A stretch of DNA of 49,701 bases from the NCBI GenBank assembly GCA_018266895.1, contig JAFDZQ010000098.1, positions 1 through 49,701 of the forward strand, read 5' to 3'. Each line of letters opens with the position of its first letter. Within the stretch, counting starts at the first letter, position 1. Positions 34,926 through 43,430 of the stretch are shown here, in pieces. The position numbers and the translations under genes are program-made. The stretch comes from Bacteroidota bacterium. GTDB taxonomy: Bacteria; Bacteroidota; Ignavibacteria; Tepidaquicellales; Tepidaquicellaceae. Under the pieces are notes generated by a model. The model had not been told where the DNA came from, did no database searches, and saw nothing but the letters and a program-made list of their open reading frames with translations.

Positions 34926-35918
34926 TTAATGCGCATTATTCATTCTTTCAGCAATAAGACGGTAGGAATTTTTTCTTTTCACGTGATCCGAAACAATTGT
35001 AACGATTGTAAGTTCCTGAACTGCGTATTTTTTTACAAATTCCGTCATTCTTTTTGAAACAGTATCAGCATCACCAATAAAAGCCGATCTGCGCCTGAAT
35101 TCAATAACCATTTTTTCTTCAACGCTGAACTTGTAATTCATGGCAGTTTCTTCGTCCGGAAATTCAATATTCTCATTTTTGAGAAAGGTTTTTACAAGCC
35201 AGTACTCTGAACATTTTGATAATTTTTGAGCTTCAGATTCACTGTCAGCGCAAACTGCAAATACGGCAAGATTCAGATACGGTTTTTTTAAAAATACTGA
35301 TGGCTGAAAATTCTGATAATAAATCTGAAAACACTGAAGCATAAATTCATCATTAATAAAACTGCCGAAAGCATATCTTAATCCGTGCTTTGCTGCAAAT
35401 AAAGCGCTTTCAGGACTGGTTCCCAGAATCCATATCTCAGGAATTCCTGATACTGAAGGGACAGCAGTTAAATTATTATAATTTTTATTTTCAGAATTAA
35501 ACCTGAGCAGATTTATCAGTTCGATTATTTTATCGAATGCATTCTCGCTCAGACTCCTCATTGCTTTCATTACTTTTGCATCGCCGCCGGGAGCCCGCCC
35601 AATTCCGAGATCTATCCTTCCAGGATAAATACTTTCAAGAAGGTTGAACTGTTCGGCTATTTTGTACGGACTGTAATGACTGATCAAAACTCCCCCCGAA
35701 CCGATTCTGATCTTTTTTGTAGATGAAGCAATTGCTGAGATCAGGATTTCAGGTGAAGCCGAAGCGAATGACTTTGTGTTATGATGTTCGGCAGCCCAGA
35801 ATCTGTGATAACCGTTTTCATCTCCGAATTTCGCAAGGTCAATAGTCTGATTTACTGCTTCTGAATGAGTATTTCCCGTTACCACAGGCGACTGATCCAG
35901 AATATTAATTTTGATCAT
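34926..35918 (-). CDS. Luciferase-like (LLM) flavin-dependent oxidoreductase, MsnO8-type
   Basis: A 330-residue TIM-barrel protein of the bacterial-luciferase superfamily. Signatures run in order: ILDQSPVVTGNTHSEA, RFWAAEHHNTKSFASASPE, KIRIGSGGVLISHYSP, then LEsIYPGRIDLGIGRAPG, typical of the MsnO8-like subgroup. Such enzymes use reduced FMN and oxygen, or F420 in some relatives, on varied substrates; neither the substrate nor the physiological role can be read. It lies upstream of gcvP in the same direction, with 109 nt between them, so co-transcription is uncertain. Confidence 0.92.
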   Translation of the reverse strand: MIKINILDQSPVVTGNTHSEAVNQTIDLAKFGDENGYHRFWAAEHHNTKSFASASPEILISAIASSTKKIRIGSGGVLISHYSPYKIAEQFNLLESIYPGRIDLGIGRAPGGDAKVMKAMRSLSENAFDKIIELINLLRFNSENKNYNNLTAVPSVSGIPEIWILGTSPESALFAAKHGLRYAFGSFINDEFMLQCFQIYYQNFQPSVFLKKPYLNLAVFAVCADSESEAQKLSKCSEYWLVKTFLKNENIEFPDEETAMNYKFSVEEKMVIEFRRRSAFIGDADTVSKRMTEFVKKYAVQELTIVTIVSDHVKRKNSYRLIAERMNNAH

Positions 35919-36056
35919 AATTTGTTAACGTTATTATAAAAACAATGAATCGGGAAAGATGAAAATTCAGTGAAGTATTTCGGAAAATATAAGTCTGTAA
36001 TGAGCTGAAGAATTGAATTTCAATTATGCAATACAAATACTTAAAGTTGATGATAA

Positions 36057-36770
36057 TTAAACATAAAAATTTTTCAGACCTTTTCTTCTGAAATCCGCGC
36101 TTCGTAAAAATCGCTTGATACCGAAAGCCTGAATGAAGAGATTTATAATGAATAAATAAACAATAATTTTCTGGGACACTGCCTGAAACTCAATACCTTC
36201 CTCCGAACCGAAACCGGAAGTAAATATTAACAAACCTTCATAACCTGCCAGCAATAATGCAAAAATTAAATTTACAGTTACAAGTCCGCGCATTTTATGG
36301 TTACTGAATTGCAAATAAATGATAATAACAGTCCAGGCAAGTAAAAAGCCGAAAGCCAGTTTAAAAAAAATCAGATGCATATCAGAAAATTTATTAAGGG
36401 GAGTAAAGGCAATACAAATAAAACTGCCTCCGCTTATTATAAGGAACATTTTACTTAAAAGACCAAGTAATTTATGTTCATGACTATCTATATCAATAGC
36501 TCTCCAGATCGTTGAAAAATAAATCATAACCAGACCGGTCGAGCCGAGTGCGGTAATAAATAAAAAATTTGATAAAGTATTTTGTCTTCCTGAATAAGTA
36601 ATAGTCGTACCGAGATCACTGAAGAAATTCTTAAAAATGTCATAATGAACCGCACTTCTGTCAAACTTCGAACCTCCCGGATAAGCTACCATTGCCAGAC
36701 CTGTAAGTATGACAAAAAACACAGTTGTTAACATTACAAGTTTACAACTTCGCAGTAACATTTTATACAT
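36057..36770 (-). CDS. DUF998-like multi-spanning membrane protein
   Basis: A 237-residue protein with about six hydrophobic helices (first at roughly 12-30, others near 66, 98, 133, 166 and 200). The loop after helix 1 has NFFSDLGTT, similar to the N-x-x-S-D-L-G motif of DUF998 proteins. The C-terminus is strongly basic (RRKGLKNF), placing it in the cytoplasm by the positive-inside rule. Function unknown. It stands alone, with 138 nt after the next gene upstream of gcvP and 73 nt from the YtxH-like gene. Confidence 0.75.
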   Translation of the reverse strand: MYKMLLRSCKLVMLTTVFFVILTGLAMVAYPGGSKFDRSAVHYDIFKNFFSDLGTTITYSGRQNTLSNFLFITALGSTGLVMIYFSTIWRAIDIDSHEHKLLGLLSKMFLIISGGSFICIAFTPLNKFSDMHLIFFKLAFGFLLAWTVIIIYLQFSNHKMRGLVTVNLIFALLLAGYEGLLIFTSGFGSEEGIEFQAVSQKIIVYLFIINLFIQAFGIKRFLRSADFRRKGLKNFYV

Positions 36771-36843
36771 AAATTCTTTCCTTCAATTTGAAATCTCACT
36801 ATTTAATTTAAAATCTAACCCTGTTTAAAATACAATTAAAAAT

Positions 36844-37212
36844 TTAAAGTTTTTTCCTGAAGTTATCTATAATTTCTTCAATTTCTTTTTTGGTCTTTTC
36901 CATGTCACTGTATATTTCTTCACCTTCGCTGCTGTGTACTCTGGCAGTACTGTCTTTTACTCTGGACAGGATATTTCCCGCCTCGTCAAGCAAAGACATT
37001 GATTCTGTCTCAGCTTTTTTAACCATTTCCTCAACCTTGTTCTTAGCAAGAAGCAAATAATTGTTTGCTTTATCGAGCAGATCATTTTCATCATCTCCGT
37101 TATCATCAGGAATTAAACTGTTTTCATTTCTGAATCTTATAAGGAATGCAGCAGCAGTCCCCGCCGCAATACCGAATACTAATCCAAGAATCAATTTTTT
37201 CGACATTAACAT
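36844..37212 (-). CDS. YtxH-like membrane-anchored coiled-coil protein
   Basis: A 122-residue protein with one N-terminal transmembrane helix (LILGLVFGIAAGTAAAFLI) of the Gly/Ala-rich YtxH type, then an acidic segment (DDNGDDENDLLDKA) and an amphipathic, probably coiled-coil, region of Lys/Glu-rich heptads to the end. YtxH proteins are general-stress or envelope-associated and poorly characterised. ATG at 37212 or 37206 may both serve as start. It follows the pyruvoyl arginine decarboxylase by 17 nt and is likely co-transcribed with it. Confidence 0.8.
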   Translation of the reverse strand: MLMSKKLILGLVFGIAAGTAAAFLIRFRNENSLIPDDNGDDENDLLDKANNYLLLAKNKVEEMVKKAETESMSLLDEAGNILSRVKDSTARVHSSEGEEIYSDMEKTKKEIEEIIDNFRKKL

Positions 37213-37229
37213 AATTTTAAATTAAGAAC

Positions 37230-37775
37230 TTATGGCAGAAAAACCACACATGAGATTACAGTTGTCCACAATCCGTTCTTATCTCCTTCAGCGGATTGTG
37301 TAATATTAAAAGTTTTAATGATCTTGCCGCTTTGTTTATAGACATTTTCTCTTTCGTTCCATGCAGTTTCAGAATCAAACTCAACTCCCAGAGTTGTGGC
37401 AAGCATTGTTGCTGCCAGATCCTCTGCGTATTCTCCTGCCACTTTTTCAGGTTCACCGAAAGGATGGTGTTCTGAAATATATCCGTAATGACTGTCATCC
37501 GAAGGAAGCGCCACACCGATAGAAGAAGCAATCAGCCTGTTAGGTTCATTGGTAAAATTTCTTGCCATGACGCAGAATGTAATCTGTCCCGGCTCAAGCA
37601 ATGCCCTGCCCTGCTCCATAGTAAGTCTCTTGCATCCTCCCGGAAAAATACTTGAAACTGTGACAATGTTGCACTTCTCTATTCCTGCCTGCCTTAACGC
37701 CAGTTCAAATGACTGCAGATAATCCTTATGCCTTCCTACGCCTTTTGTGAAAAATAACTTTGTTGGTTTAAACAA
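37230..37775 (-). CDS. pdaD: Pyruvoyl-dependent arginine decarboxylase
   Basis: Converts L-arginine to agmatine, the first step of one polyamine route. It is a 181-residue proenzyme that self-cleaves at a Ser-Ser pair, seen here as Ser41-Ser42 in [11 protein letters not shown], to make the pyruvoyl cofactor on the beta chain. The N-terminal [15 protein letters not shown] with [14 protein letters not shown] is family-typical, and Glu102 in [11 protein letters not shown] matches the catalytic Glu region. Agmatine-using enzymes are not nearby. The start is TTG at 37775, giving the normal N-terminus. Confidence 0.94.
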   Translation of the reverse strand: MFKPTKLFFTKGVGRHKDYLQSFELALRQAGIEKCNIVTVSSIFPGGCKRLTMEQGRALLEPGQITFCVMARNFTNEPNRLIASSIGVALPSDDSHYGYISEHHPFGEPEKVAGEYAEDLAATMLATTLGVEFDSETAWNERENVYKQSGKIIKTFNITQSAEGDKNGLWTTVISCVVFLP

Positions 37776-37811
37776 TTGTCTTACCCCGTTTATTTTAAAT
37801 TATAAAAAATA

Positions 37812-39020
37812 TTACTTCAAAACTTTCAGGAATTTTCTCTTACCGACTTTTATAATCATTCCGTTTATGATGTCCTGAATTATATTGACATCGGTGACTT
37901 TCTTTCCGTTTATGCTGACAGCTCCCTGTTCTATAAGTCTTCTGGCGTTACTGTTGGAATCCGTAAGTTTTGTGAATGTCAGAAGTTCAGTAAGCTTCAT
38001 ATTGTCTTCGTTAATTGTCTGCTCGGGAATTTCATCAGGGACTTCCTTTTTGATAAAAACTTTGTCAAACTCTTCAATCGTCTTATCAGCAGTATCATTG
38101 TCGTAATACATTTTCACAATTTCATGTCCGAGTTTTCTTTTCAGATCTCTTGGATTTACCTTACCTTCTTCAAGATCCAGCTTGATCTGCCTGAGTTCTT
38201 CACCATTTATTTTCGTGCAAAGTTCAAAATATTTATAGATAAGAGTATCCGGAATGCTCATTGTCTTTCCGAAAATATTTTTGGGCTCTTCCGTTATTCC
38301 GATAGCATTATCAAGAGATTTGCTCATTTTTTCAAATCCGTCCGTACCTTCAAGCAACGGCATAGTGATCACAACCTGCTGATCTTTTGCGAATTTTTTC
38401 TGCATATCCCTTCCGACCAGATTATTGAATTTCTGATCCGTGCCTCCGAGCTCGACGTCAGCATCAATGGCATAGGAATCATAGCCCTGCATTATGGGAT
38501 AAAGAAGTTCATGCAATGATATTTCAGTCTGCTCTTTAAGTCTGTTTGTAAAGTCATCTCTTTCGAGTATTCTCTGAACAGTGAATTTTCCCAGAATGAC
38601 AATCAGTCTCTGAAGATCAATTTTTCCAAGCCATTCAGAATTATAAAGAATTTTTGCTTTGGTAAGATCAAGTATTTTGCCTGCCTGTTTAAAATATGTT
38701 TCGCCGTATAATTTTGTCTCTTCGAAGGTAAGCTGCGGTCTGGTCTTCTTTTTTCCGGACGGATCACCTATCATTGCAGTATAATCTCCGACGATAAGAA
38801 TAGCATTATGTCCCAGATCCTGAAATTGTCTGAGTTTATTTAATACAACCGAATGTCCTATATGCAGATCCGGTCTTGAAGGATCACATCCAAGCTTTAT
38901 ATTCAGGGGTTTATTTTCCTTCAGGGATTTTTGCAGTTTCGCTGCAAGTTCATCTTCCGGGATTATTTCAACTGTCCCTTTCCTGATGAAATCCATTTGT
39001 TCTTTTACGCTTGCAAACAT
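37812..39020 (-). CDS. tyrS: Tyrosine-tRNA ligase
   Basis: Class I synthetase charging tRNA-Tyr, 402 residues. HIGH is intact at 53-56 (DLHIGHSVVL) and KMSKS at 231-235 (FEKMSKSLDNAIG). The catalytic domain has GDYTAMIGDPSGK, YPIMQGYDS and GGTDQKFN; a C-terminal S4 RNA-binding domain covers about 335-400 (ARRLIEQGAVSINGKKV). The layout fits the bacterial TyrZ-type rather than the TyrS of E. coli. Its ATG overlaps the smpB stop by one base (TAATG), indicating translational coupling. Confidence 0.97.
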   Translation of the reverse strand: MFASVKEQMDFIRKGTVEIIPEDELAAKLQKSLKENKPLNIKLGCDPSRPDLHIGHSVVLNKLRQFQDLGHNAILIVGDYTAMIGDPSGKKKTRPQLTFEETKLYGETYFKQAGKILDLTKAKILYNSEWLGKIDLQRLIVILGKFTVQRILERDDFTNRLKEQTEISLHELLYPIMQGYDSYAIDADVELGGTDQKFNNLVGRDMQKKFAKDQQVVITMPLLEGTDGFEKMSKSLDNAIGITEEPKNIFGKTMSIPDTLIYKYFELCTKINGEELRQIKLDLEEGKVNPRDLKRKLGHEIVKMYYDNDTADKTIEEFDKVFIKKEVPDEIPEQTINEDNMKLTELLTFTKLTDSNSNARRLIEQGAVSINGKKVTDVNIIQDIINGMIIKVGKRKFLKVLK

Positions 39021-39472
39021 TATAATCTGCTCAACTTCCTTTCCGTATCCCGTTTTTTTATTGATTCTCTTTTATCGTACAATTTTTTTCCTTTTGCAAT
39101 GCCTAACTCTATCTTTATCTTTGATCCCCTGAAATAAATTTTCAGAGGTACAAGAGTCAGTCCTTTTTCCTGAAGTTCCTGTTTTATCTTTCTGATTTCC
39201 CTTTTATTTAAAAGTAACTTTCTGTTTCTTAAAGGGTCATGATTGTTAATGTTACCGTATTTATATTCATTAATGCTTGCATTTATCAGCCACACTTCGT
39301 CCCGTATAATTCTTCCGTAAGAATCCTGAATGTTTACTTTTGAATCGCGCAGGGATTTTACTTCAGTGCCTAATAAGACGATGCCTGCTTCATATTTGTG
39401 TAAAATTGAATATTCAAAATTAGCTTTACGGTTTGATGTAATTATTTTAATTTTATCAGACTCAGGCATCAT
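39020..39472 (-). CDS. smpB: SsrA-binding protein SmpB
   Basis: Partner of tmRNA in rescuing stalled ribosomes. The 150 residues contain the OB-barrel signatures YEAGIVLLGTEVKSLRDSKVNI, DSYGRI and YKYGNINNHDPLR, and the C-terminal basic tail RGSKIKIELGIAKGKKLYDKRESIKKRD that enters the decoding centre. It is the first gene of the smpB-tyrS pair, divergent from the metallo-beta-lactamase-fold gene by 51 nt. No tmRNA gene was found in this window. Confidence 0.97.
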   Translation of the reverse strand: MMPESDKIKIITSNRKANFEYSILHKYEAGIVLLGTEVKSLRDSKVNIQDSYGRIIRDEVWLINASINEYKYGNINNHDPLRNRKLLLNKREIRKIKQELQEKGLTLVPLKIYFRGSKIKIELGIAKGKKLYDKRESIKKRDTERKLSRL

Positions 39473-39523
39473 TTCAATTGTAAATTATTTATAAAATAAA
39501 GTAAAATCAATTTATATAACCGT

Positions 39524-40180
39524 ATGTCAATGAAAGTAAAAAGCATTTTGGTAAATCCGTTCAGTATGAACTGCTATATTTATTATGATGAAGATACAAA
39601 GGAATCCGTCATAATTGATCCGGCTGCTTTTTCTCAGTCAGAGAAAGATTCAATACTAAATTTTATCAGTGATAAAGGATTAAACATCCGATACATCATC
39701 AATACACACGGTCATATAGATCATATACTGGGAAATGATTTCGCAAAAGAAGCTTTCAAAGTGCCTATTTACATGCATAAAGATGATGAATTTCTTATAA
39801 CTTATGTAAATGAACAGGCAAGATTTTTCGGACTTGATTTTCCTCCGCCGCCTCCAATAGATCAATTTATTACGGAAGACACTGTGCTGAAAATTAACGG
39901 TGCTGAGTTGAAATTCATTCATACACCGGGACATTCCCCCGGAAGTGTCTGCATGATTGATGATAAATCCAAAACTGTGTTCTGCGGGGACCTTATCTTC
40001 AAAAATTCAATCGGAAGAACTGATCTTCAGGGAGGAGATGTAAACATCCTTCTGAATTCTGTTAAAAATAAATTATTTAAAATCTGTTCGAACGATTATA
40101 AATTGTATCCCGGACACCTTGAAATTACTGATGTCGGGACTGAAAAAAAGTTTAATCCTTTTTTAAGAACATCCAGATAA
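39524..40180 (+). CDS. Metallo-beta-lactamase-fold hydrolase (glyoxalase II-like)
   Basis: A 218-residue single-domain MBL hydrolase. The dimetal-site motif is complete: THGHIDH (His62, His64, Asp66, His67), then HTPGHSPGS with the next His, the CGDLIF Asp, and a C-terminal YPGHLE His. The Pro-rich FPPPPPID insertion is common in this subfamily. Such proteins range from hydroxyacylglutathione hydrolases to thiol dioxygenases and generic esterases; the lack of the extra glyoxalase II C-terminal domain leaves the substrate open. It is monocistronic, facing a convergent gene 19 nt away. Confidence 0.93.
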   Translation: MSMKVKSILVNPFSMNCYIYYDEDTKESVIIDPAAFSQSEKDSILNFISDKGLNIRYIINTHGHIDHILGNDFAKEAFKVPIYMHKDDEFLITYVNEQARFFGLDFPPPPPIDQFITEDTVLKINGAELKFIHTPGHSPGSVCMIDDKSKTVFCGDLIFKNSIGRTDLQGGDVNILLNSVKNKLFKICSNDYKLYPGHLEITDVGTEKKFNPFLRTSR

Positions 40181-40199
40181 AAACTAATTAAATAATTTT

Positions 40200-40724
40200 T
40201 TACTGTCCAATCACAGGAGAAAAATTCGCTGATATTTTCTTTATCTCGCTGAGTACGGATGAATTAAAATACATTGAAGGAACAATAAATCTCAGCAGAT
40301 ATGTATAGTTATTTCCTTCGTTGATTTTTGTCCTGTAAAAATATATTACTTCACTGAATTCAGCGTCTTTATATTCCGCCATCTTGCCGTCGTAATTCCC
40401 TGAATCAAAATCCGTATAGTCGCCATCTCTTTTTGGAATATTCAGCGTCAGATCTTTCTCCAGAGTGTATATGAAATCCGTCAGATTCTTTACTTCATTA
40501 ACCTTGAATGCAAGAAGCATCAAAGCCATCTTACCGTCTTTTTTGTCGAATGAATATGATATTGCGTCCTGCTTGTTTGTTTCTTCAGTCTTTCTGTTGT
40601 TCCAGTCAGAATTAAGTGAAAAATTGAATTTGTAGTTTACATCATTTATATCAATTGCATTCTGAGATCTTGCAAAAGAACTCATGAATAATACTGAGAT
40701 AAATGTTAAAATAATTACTTTCAT
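40200..40724 (-). CDS. Small exported protein of unknown function
   Basis: A 174-residue protein with a signal peptide (about 1-20: ILTFISVLFMSSFARSQ) and a mixed alpha/beta mature part. I do not recognise the family. The pattern of a first strand pair with SYSFDKKDGKMALMLLAF, a helix, then EVIYFYRTKINEGNNYTYLLRF is reminiscent of PsbP/Mog1-like folds, but that is only a hint. It follows the M48 protease gene by 27 nt in the same direction, suggesting one transcript and a shared role in the periplasm. Confidence 0.75.
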   Translation of the reverse strand: MKVIILTFISVLFMSSFARSQNAIDINDVNYKFNFSLNSDWNNRKTEETNKQDAISYSFDKKDGKMALMLLAFKVNEVKNLTDFIYTLEKDLTLNIPKRDGDYTDFDSGNYDGKMAEYKDAEFSEVIYFYRTKINEGNNYTYLLRFIVPSMYFNSSVLSEIKKISANFSPVIGQ

Positions 40725-40751
40725 TTTTATTGGTTTTGTTTAATTAATAAA

Positions 40752-41603
40752 TCAGGGAAGTTTTGATTTCATTTCCTGATATTTTTCAGTGAATAAACCC
40801 TTCGTCGGATCCGGTTTTGGCTTTATACTGTTTATTTTTAAATTTGCATTTTTTATTCTGTCTGCAGGCAGCGGATGTGTCGAGAGAAATCCTTCAAGAT
40901 CGCCCGGAGTCTCTCCCTTTAATCTCTGCTCTTCTCTTATTTTATCAAAAAAGAAAGTTATTGCTCCTGGATAATATTTTGTTCCCGTAAGGTATTTGAT
41001 CGAATAATTGTCAGCTTCTATTTCATCTGATCTGCTGTTTGCAAGAAATCCGAGTCCTACGAACAAATTCGCAGCAATCTCACCAAGCATACTCGGATTG
41101 TTACCGAGAACTAAACTCATTATTACGCTTACACCGTAATATGATGTCAGTCTTTGCGTCATATGTCTTCTTTCAGCATGGGCTATCTCGTGACCTATCA
41201 CGCCTGTAAGAGCAGCTTCATTGTCAAGAAATTTGATTAAACCGGTGTAAACATAAATGTAACCTCCCGGAATACAGAAAGCATTAACAGTACTGTCATC
41301 GTGTATAACTTCAAATTTGTACGGAAAAGTATTTTTATACTTTATTGAATTGGAATTTTCCAGGACATATTTGCCAAGACTGTTCACGTAATCTTTAATA
41401 TCCTGATGTCCCTGCATTACCGGAAACTGTTTCTGATCTTCCCTTATCTGTTGCTCAATTTCCTTTCCGATGTTTACATCATCTTCTACAGAAAAGATAT
41501 TTGCGCCGCAACTGTAAAAAACTGATGCTGTTATCAGTGTCACTGACAGCAAAATTGCAGATATCAGTGAATAACTATTGTGTTTATTTACTTGTTTTGC
41601 CAT
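40752..41603 (-). CDS. M48-family zinc metalloprotease (BepA/LoiP-like), probable lipoprotein
   Basis: Envelope metalloprotease of 283 residues. The signal sequence ends FYSC, giving a plausible although weak lipobox at Cys32. The active site is complete: zinc-binding HEIAH (His138, Glu139, His142 in VIGHEIAHAERRH) and the third ligand Glu194 in SRSDEIEAD. FCIPGGYIYVYTGL precedes it as in BepA and LoiP. These proteases degrade misfolded or stalled outer-membrane assembly clients. The C-terminal TPR domain of BepA is absent, so it is closer to LoiP. A 206-nt AT-rich gap lies upstream. Confidence 0.93.
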   Translation of the reverse strand: MAKQVNKHNSYSLISAILLSVTLITASVFYSCGANIFSVEDDVNIGKEIEQQIREDQKQFPVMQGHQDIKDYVNSLGKYVLENSNSIKYKNTFPYKFEVIHDDSTVNAFCIPGGYIYVYTGLIKFLDNEAALTGVIGHEIAHAERRHMTQRLTSYYGVSVIMSLVLGNNPSMLGEIAANLFVGLGFLANSRSDEIEADNYSIKYLTGTKYYPGAITFFFDKIREEQRLKGETPGDLEGFLSTHPLPADRIKNANLKINSIKPKPDPTKGLFTEKYQEMKSKLP

Positions 41604-41686
41604 AATTCCGCAAATTTAGTTGTTTTATACCCTGCCTAAAAGCTAAATAATATAAATTTGTATTAATAGTTAATAATTACTGCAAA

Positions 41687-41701
41687 GATTTGATTCAAAT
41701 C
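41687..41701. promoter_or_regulatory. Odd-centred 15-nt palindrome upstream of the M48 protease
   Basis: GATTTGA-T-TCAAATC has perfect 7-bp arms around one base. It lies in the 206-nt spacer between the crotonase gene and the M48 protease, 84 nt upstream of the protease start. It does not match an FNR or CRP box. A regulator site is possible but unproven. Confidence 0.25.
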
Positions 41702-41809
41702 ACATCCGTTCAAACGTTGAATTTAAAATTTATTAATAATTTCAAATTTGTACTGATTCACTGTAAAGATTATCTGCTAATTTGGAAAATTATAGAATCG
41801 GATCTTTAT

Positions 41810-42586
41810 TCATTTTCCAGTGAATACAGGTTTTCTTTTTTCAAGAAATGAACTGATCCCCTCTCTGAAATCATCCGTAGATCCGGCAATTTCCTGATTT
41901 CTGCTTTCTTCGTCAAGGATTTCATCAAGTGATGATTCAAATGACTTGTTAAGAATGCTCTTTATCATTCCGATCGCTTTTGTCGGTTTTGAAGCAAAGT
42001 TCTTAGCGGTTGACTCAGCTGATTTTTTCAGTAAGCTGTTTGACACTACCTTATTCACAAGACCAAACTGCTTTGCTTCTCTTGCAGTTATCCTGTCACC
42101 TGTCACACATATTTCGAAAGCTTTGGCATAACCCACTAATCTCGGTAAAAAGAAACTTGATCCGCTGTCAGGTACAAGACCGACATTTATGAAAACTTCC
42201 GTAAGAGTCGCGCTTTCCGATGCAATCCTGTAGTCACAGGCCAGGCAAAGCGAAATCCCCGCGCCGGCAGCCACTCCGTTAATTGCGCATATTACCGGTT
42301 TAGGCAGATATGCAATTTTCCTGATCAGAGGATTATATCTCTGATCAATTGCTTCTCTGAAAGTGAGTTTTTTTTCATTGAAATCTTTCAGATCCTGACC
42401 CGAACAAAATGCTTTCCCTGCCCCTGTAAGAATAACGCATCTGATGCTTTCATCCTCCCCGGCTTTCTTAAAAGCATCGTTCAGTTCCGAAAGCATTTCC
42501 TCATTGAAAGCATTATAAACATCCGGTCTGTTCAGTGTGATGGTTAAAACATTATCTTTCTGATAGTAAATAATTGTATTGTACAT
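41810..42586 (-). CDS. Enoyl-CoA hydratase/isomerase (crotonase family, PaaG-like)
   Basis: A 258-residue crotonase. The oxyanion-hole loops are GKAFCSGQDL (about 58-65) and INGVAAGAGISLCLACD (about 102-118). At the catalytic position the sequence reads GLVPDSGSSFFLPRLVG, with Asp140 where PaaG-type isomerases have their catalytic Asp and hydratases have Glu. This favours 2,3-dehydroadipyl-CoA/epoxyphenylacetyl-CoA isomerase-like chemistry over plain hydration, but no other phenylacetate genes are present, so the real substrate may be a fatty acyl-CoA. It is followed by the 206-nt gap; an SRPBCC gene lies 101 nt upstream. Confidence 0.9.
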   Translation of the reverse strand: MYNTIIYYQKDNVLTITLNRPDVYNAFNEEMLSELNDAFKKAGEDESIRCVILTGAGKAFCSGQDLKDFNEKKLTFREAIDQRYNPLIRKIAYLPKPVICAINGVAAGAGISLCLACDYRIASESATLTEVFINVGLVPDSGSSFFLPRLVGYAKAFEICVTGDRITAREAKQFGLVNKVVSNSLLKKSAESTAKNFASKPTKAIGMIKSILNKSFESSLDEILDEESRNQEIAGSTDDFREGISSFLEKRKPVFTGK

Positions 42587-42687
42587 TTATTTGATTTAAA
42601 ATTTTACAAAAATAATCATTCTCCTTAAGTAAATAAATTGAATAATAGTTTCATCAGTCTTGCTTAATGTTTAGTCTGTAGCGTATT

Positions 42688-43140
42688 TTACTTTCTCTCG
42701 AGTAAATCTTTTGTCGCCTTATGTCTGAATTCGAACTGCTTCTCAATAATTCTCTTTACTAATACTGCATTTGCCGCTTTTCCCAGGTAACCGAACGGCA
42801 GTTCGTATTCTATCTTATCTGTCATAAGTGTCTTCCCTTCGGTTTCTTCAAAACAATGCCTGTGTATCCATTTTCTGAATGGTCCGTCTTCCTGTGTATC
42901 TGTGATGAGACTGAATGGTTCAAAATGCGAAATTCGGATTTTCCAGACAGTCCTTATTATTCCATATTGCCTGATCGATAATACAATTCTGCTGTCTTTT
43001 TTTAATGGCAGATCGATTTTTAAAATATCAACTTTAATAAATTCCGGAGTTATTTTTATGAGATTGTTTGTATCGGAATGAAATTCAAATACAGTATTTA
43101 CGGGACAATTTATTAAAACACTTTTTTCCAGATAATTCAT
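42688..43140 (-). CDS. SRPBCC-family (START-like) ligand-binding protein
   Basis: A 150-residue helix-grip domain resembling the COG4276 group. The N-terminal LEKSVLINCPVNTVFEFHSDTNNLIKITPEF and the C-terminal DKIEYELPFGYLGKAANAVLVKR with the long last helix IIEKQFEFRHKATKDLLE are typical. Members bind hydrophobic ligands or act as cyclases; no catalytic residue can be assigned. The gene stands alone between two gaps of 101 and 572 nt. Confidence 0.88.
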   Translation of the reverse strand: MNYLEKSVLINCPVNTVFEFHSDTNNLIKITPEFIKVDILKIDLPLKKDSRIVLSIRQYGIIRTVWKIRISHFEPFSLITDTQEDGPFRKWIHRHCFEETEGKTLMTDKIEYELPFGYLGKAANAVLVKRIIEKQFEFRHKATKDLLERK

Positions 43141-43198
43141 TGTTACATTTAATTTAAATTACTCAAGTGAACTGTTCTATGACTGAAAACAAGAAATT

Positions 43199-43277
43199 GC
43201 CACTAATTTCACTAATTATCTCGAATTTAAAAAATGAATTGTTAATAAAGTTAGCGTTAATTCGTGTAATTCGTGGC
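43199..43277. repeat. Inverted pair of 9-bp tandem repeats (REP/MITE-like intergenic element)
   Basis: The left end (43199-43218) is GC plus CACTAATTT CACTAATTA, two 9-bp units. The right end (43257-43277), read in reverse complement, is GC plus CACGAATTA CACGAATTA, again two units. The two ends are therefore imperfect terminal inverted repeats differing by T/G at one place per unit, enclosing about 38 bp. From memory, CACGAATT-type repeats recur in spacers of various bacterial genomes; this copy is the only one in the window. Confidence 0.65.
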
Positions 43278-43430
43278 GGAAAATAATCTTCAAAGATCAA
43301 AGCAGTGAACCTGAATTAAATTATAAATTAAAATTATTTCGAATAATTAAAACTTACTTATTAATCTCTTTACTTTTAAATCATGAAGCCGGACAAAATC
43401 TTAATATGCAGTCAGGATTAATGTTAATAA

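Noticed and set aside
41680-41720. tRNA-like T-loop sequence (GATTCAAATC)
   Set aside because: It is a self-contained palindrome, and no acceptor, D or anticodon arms can be formed around it.
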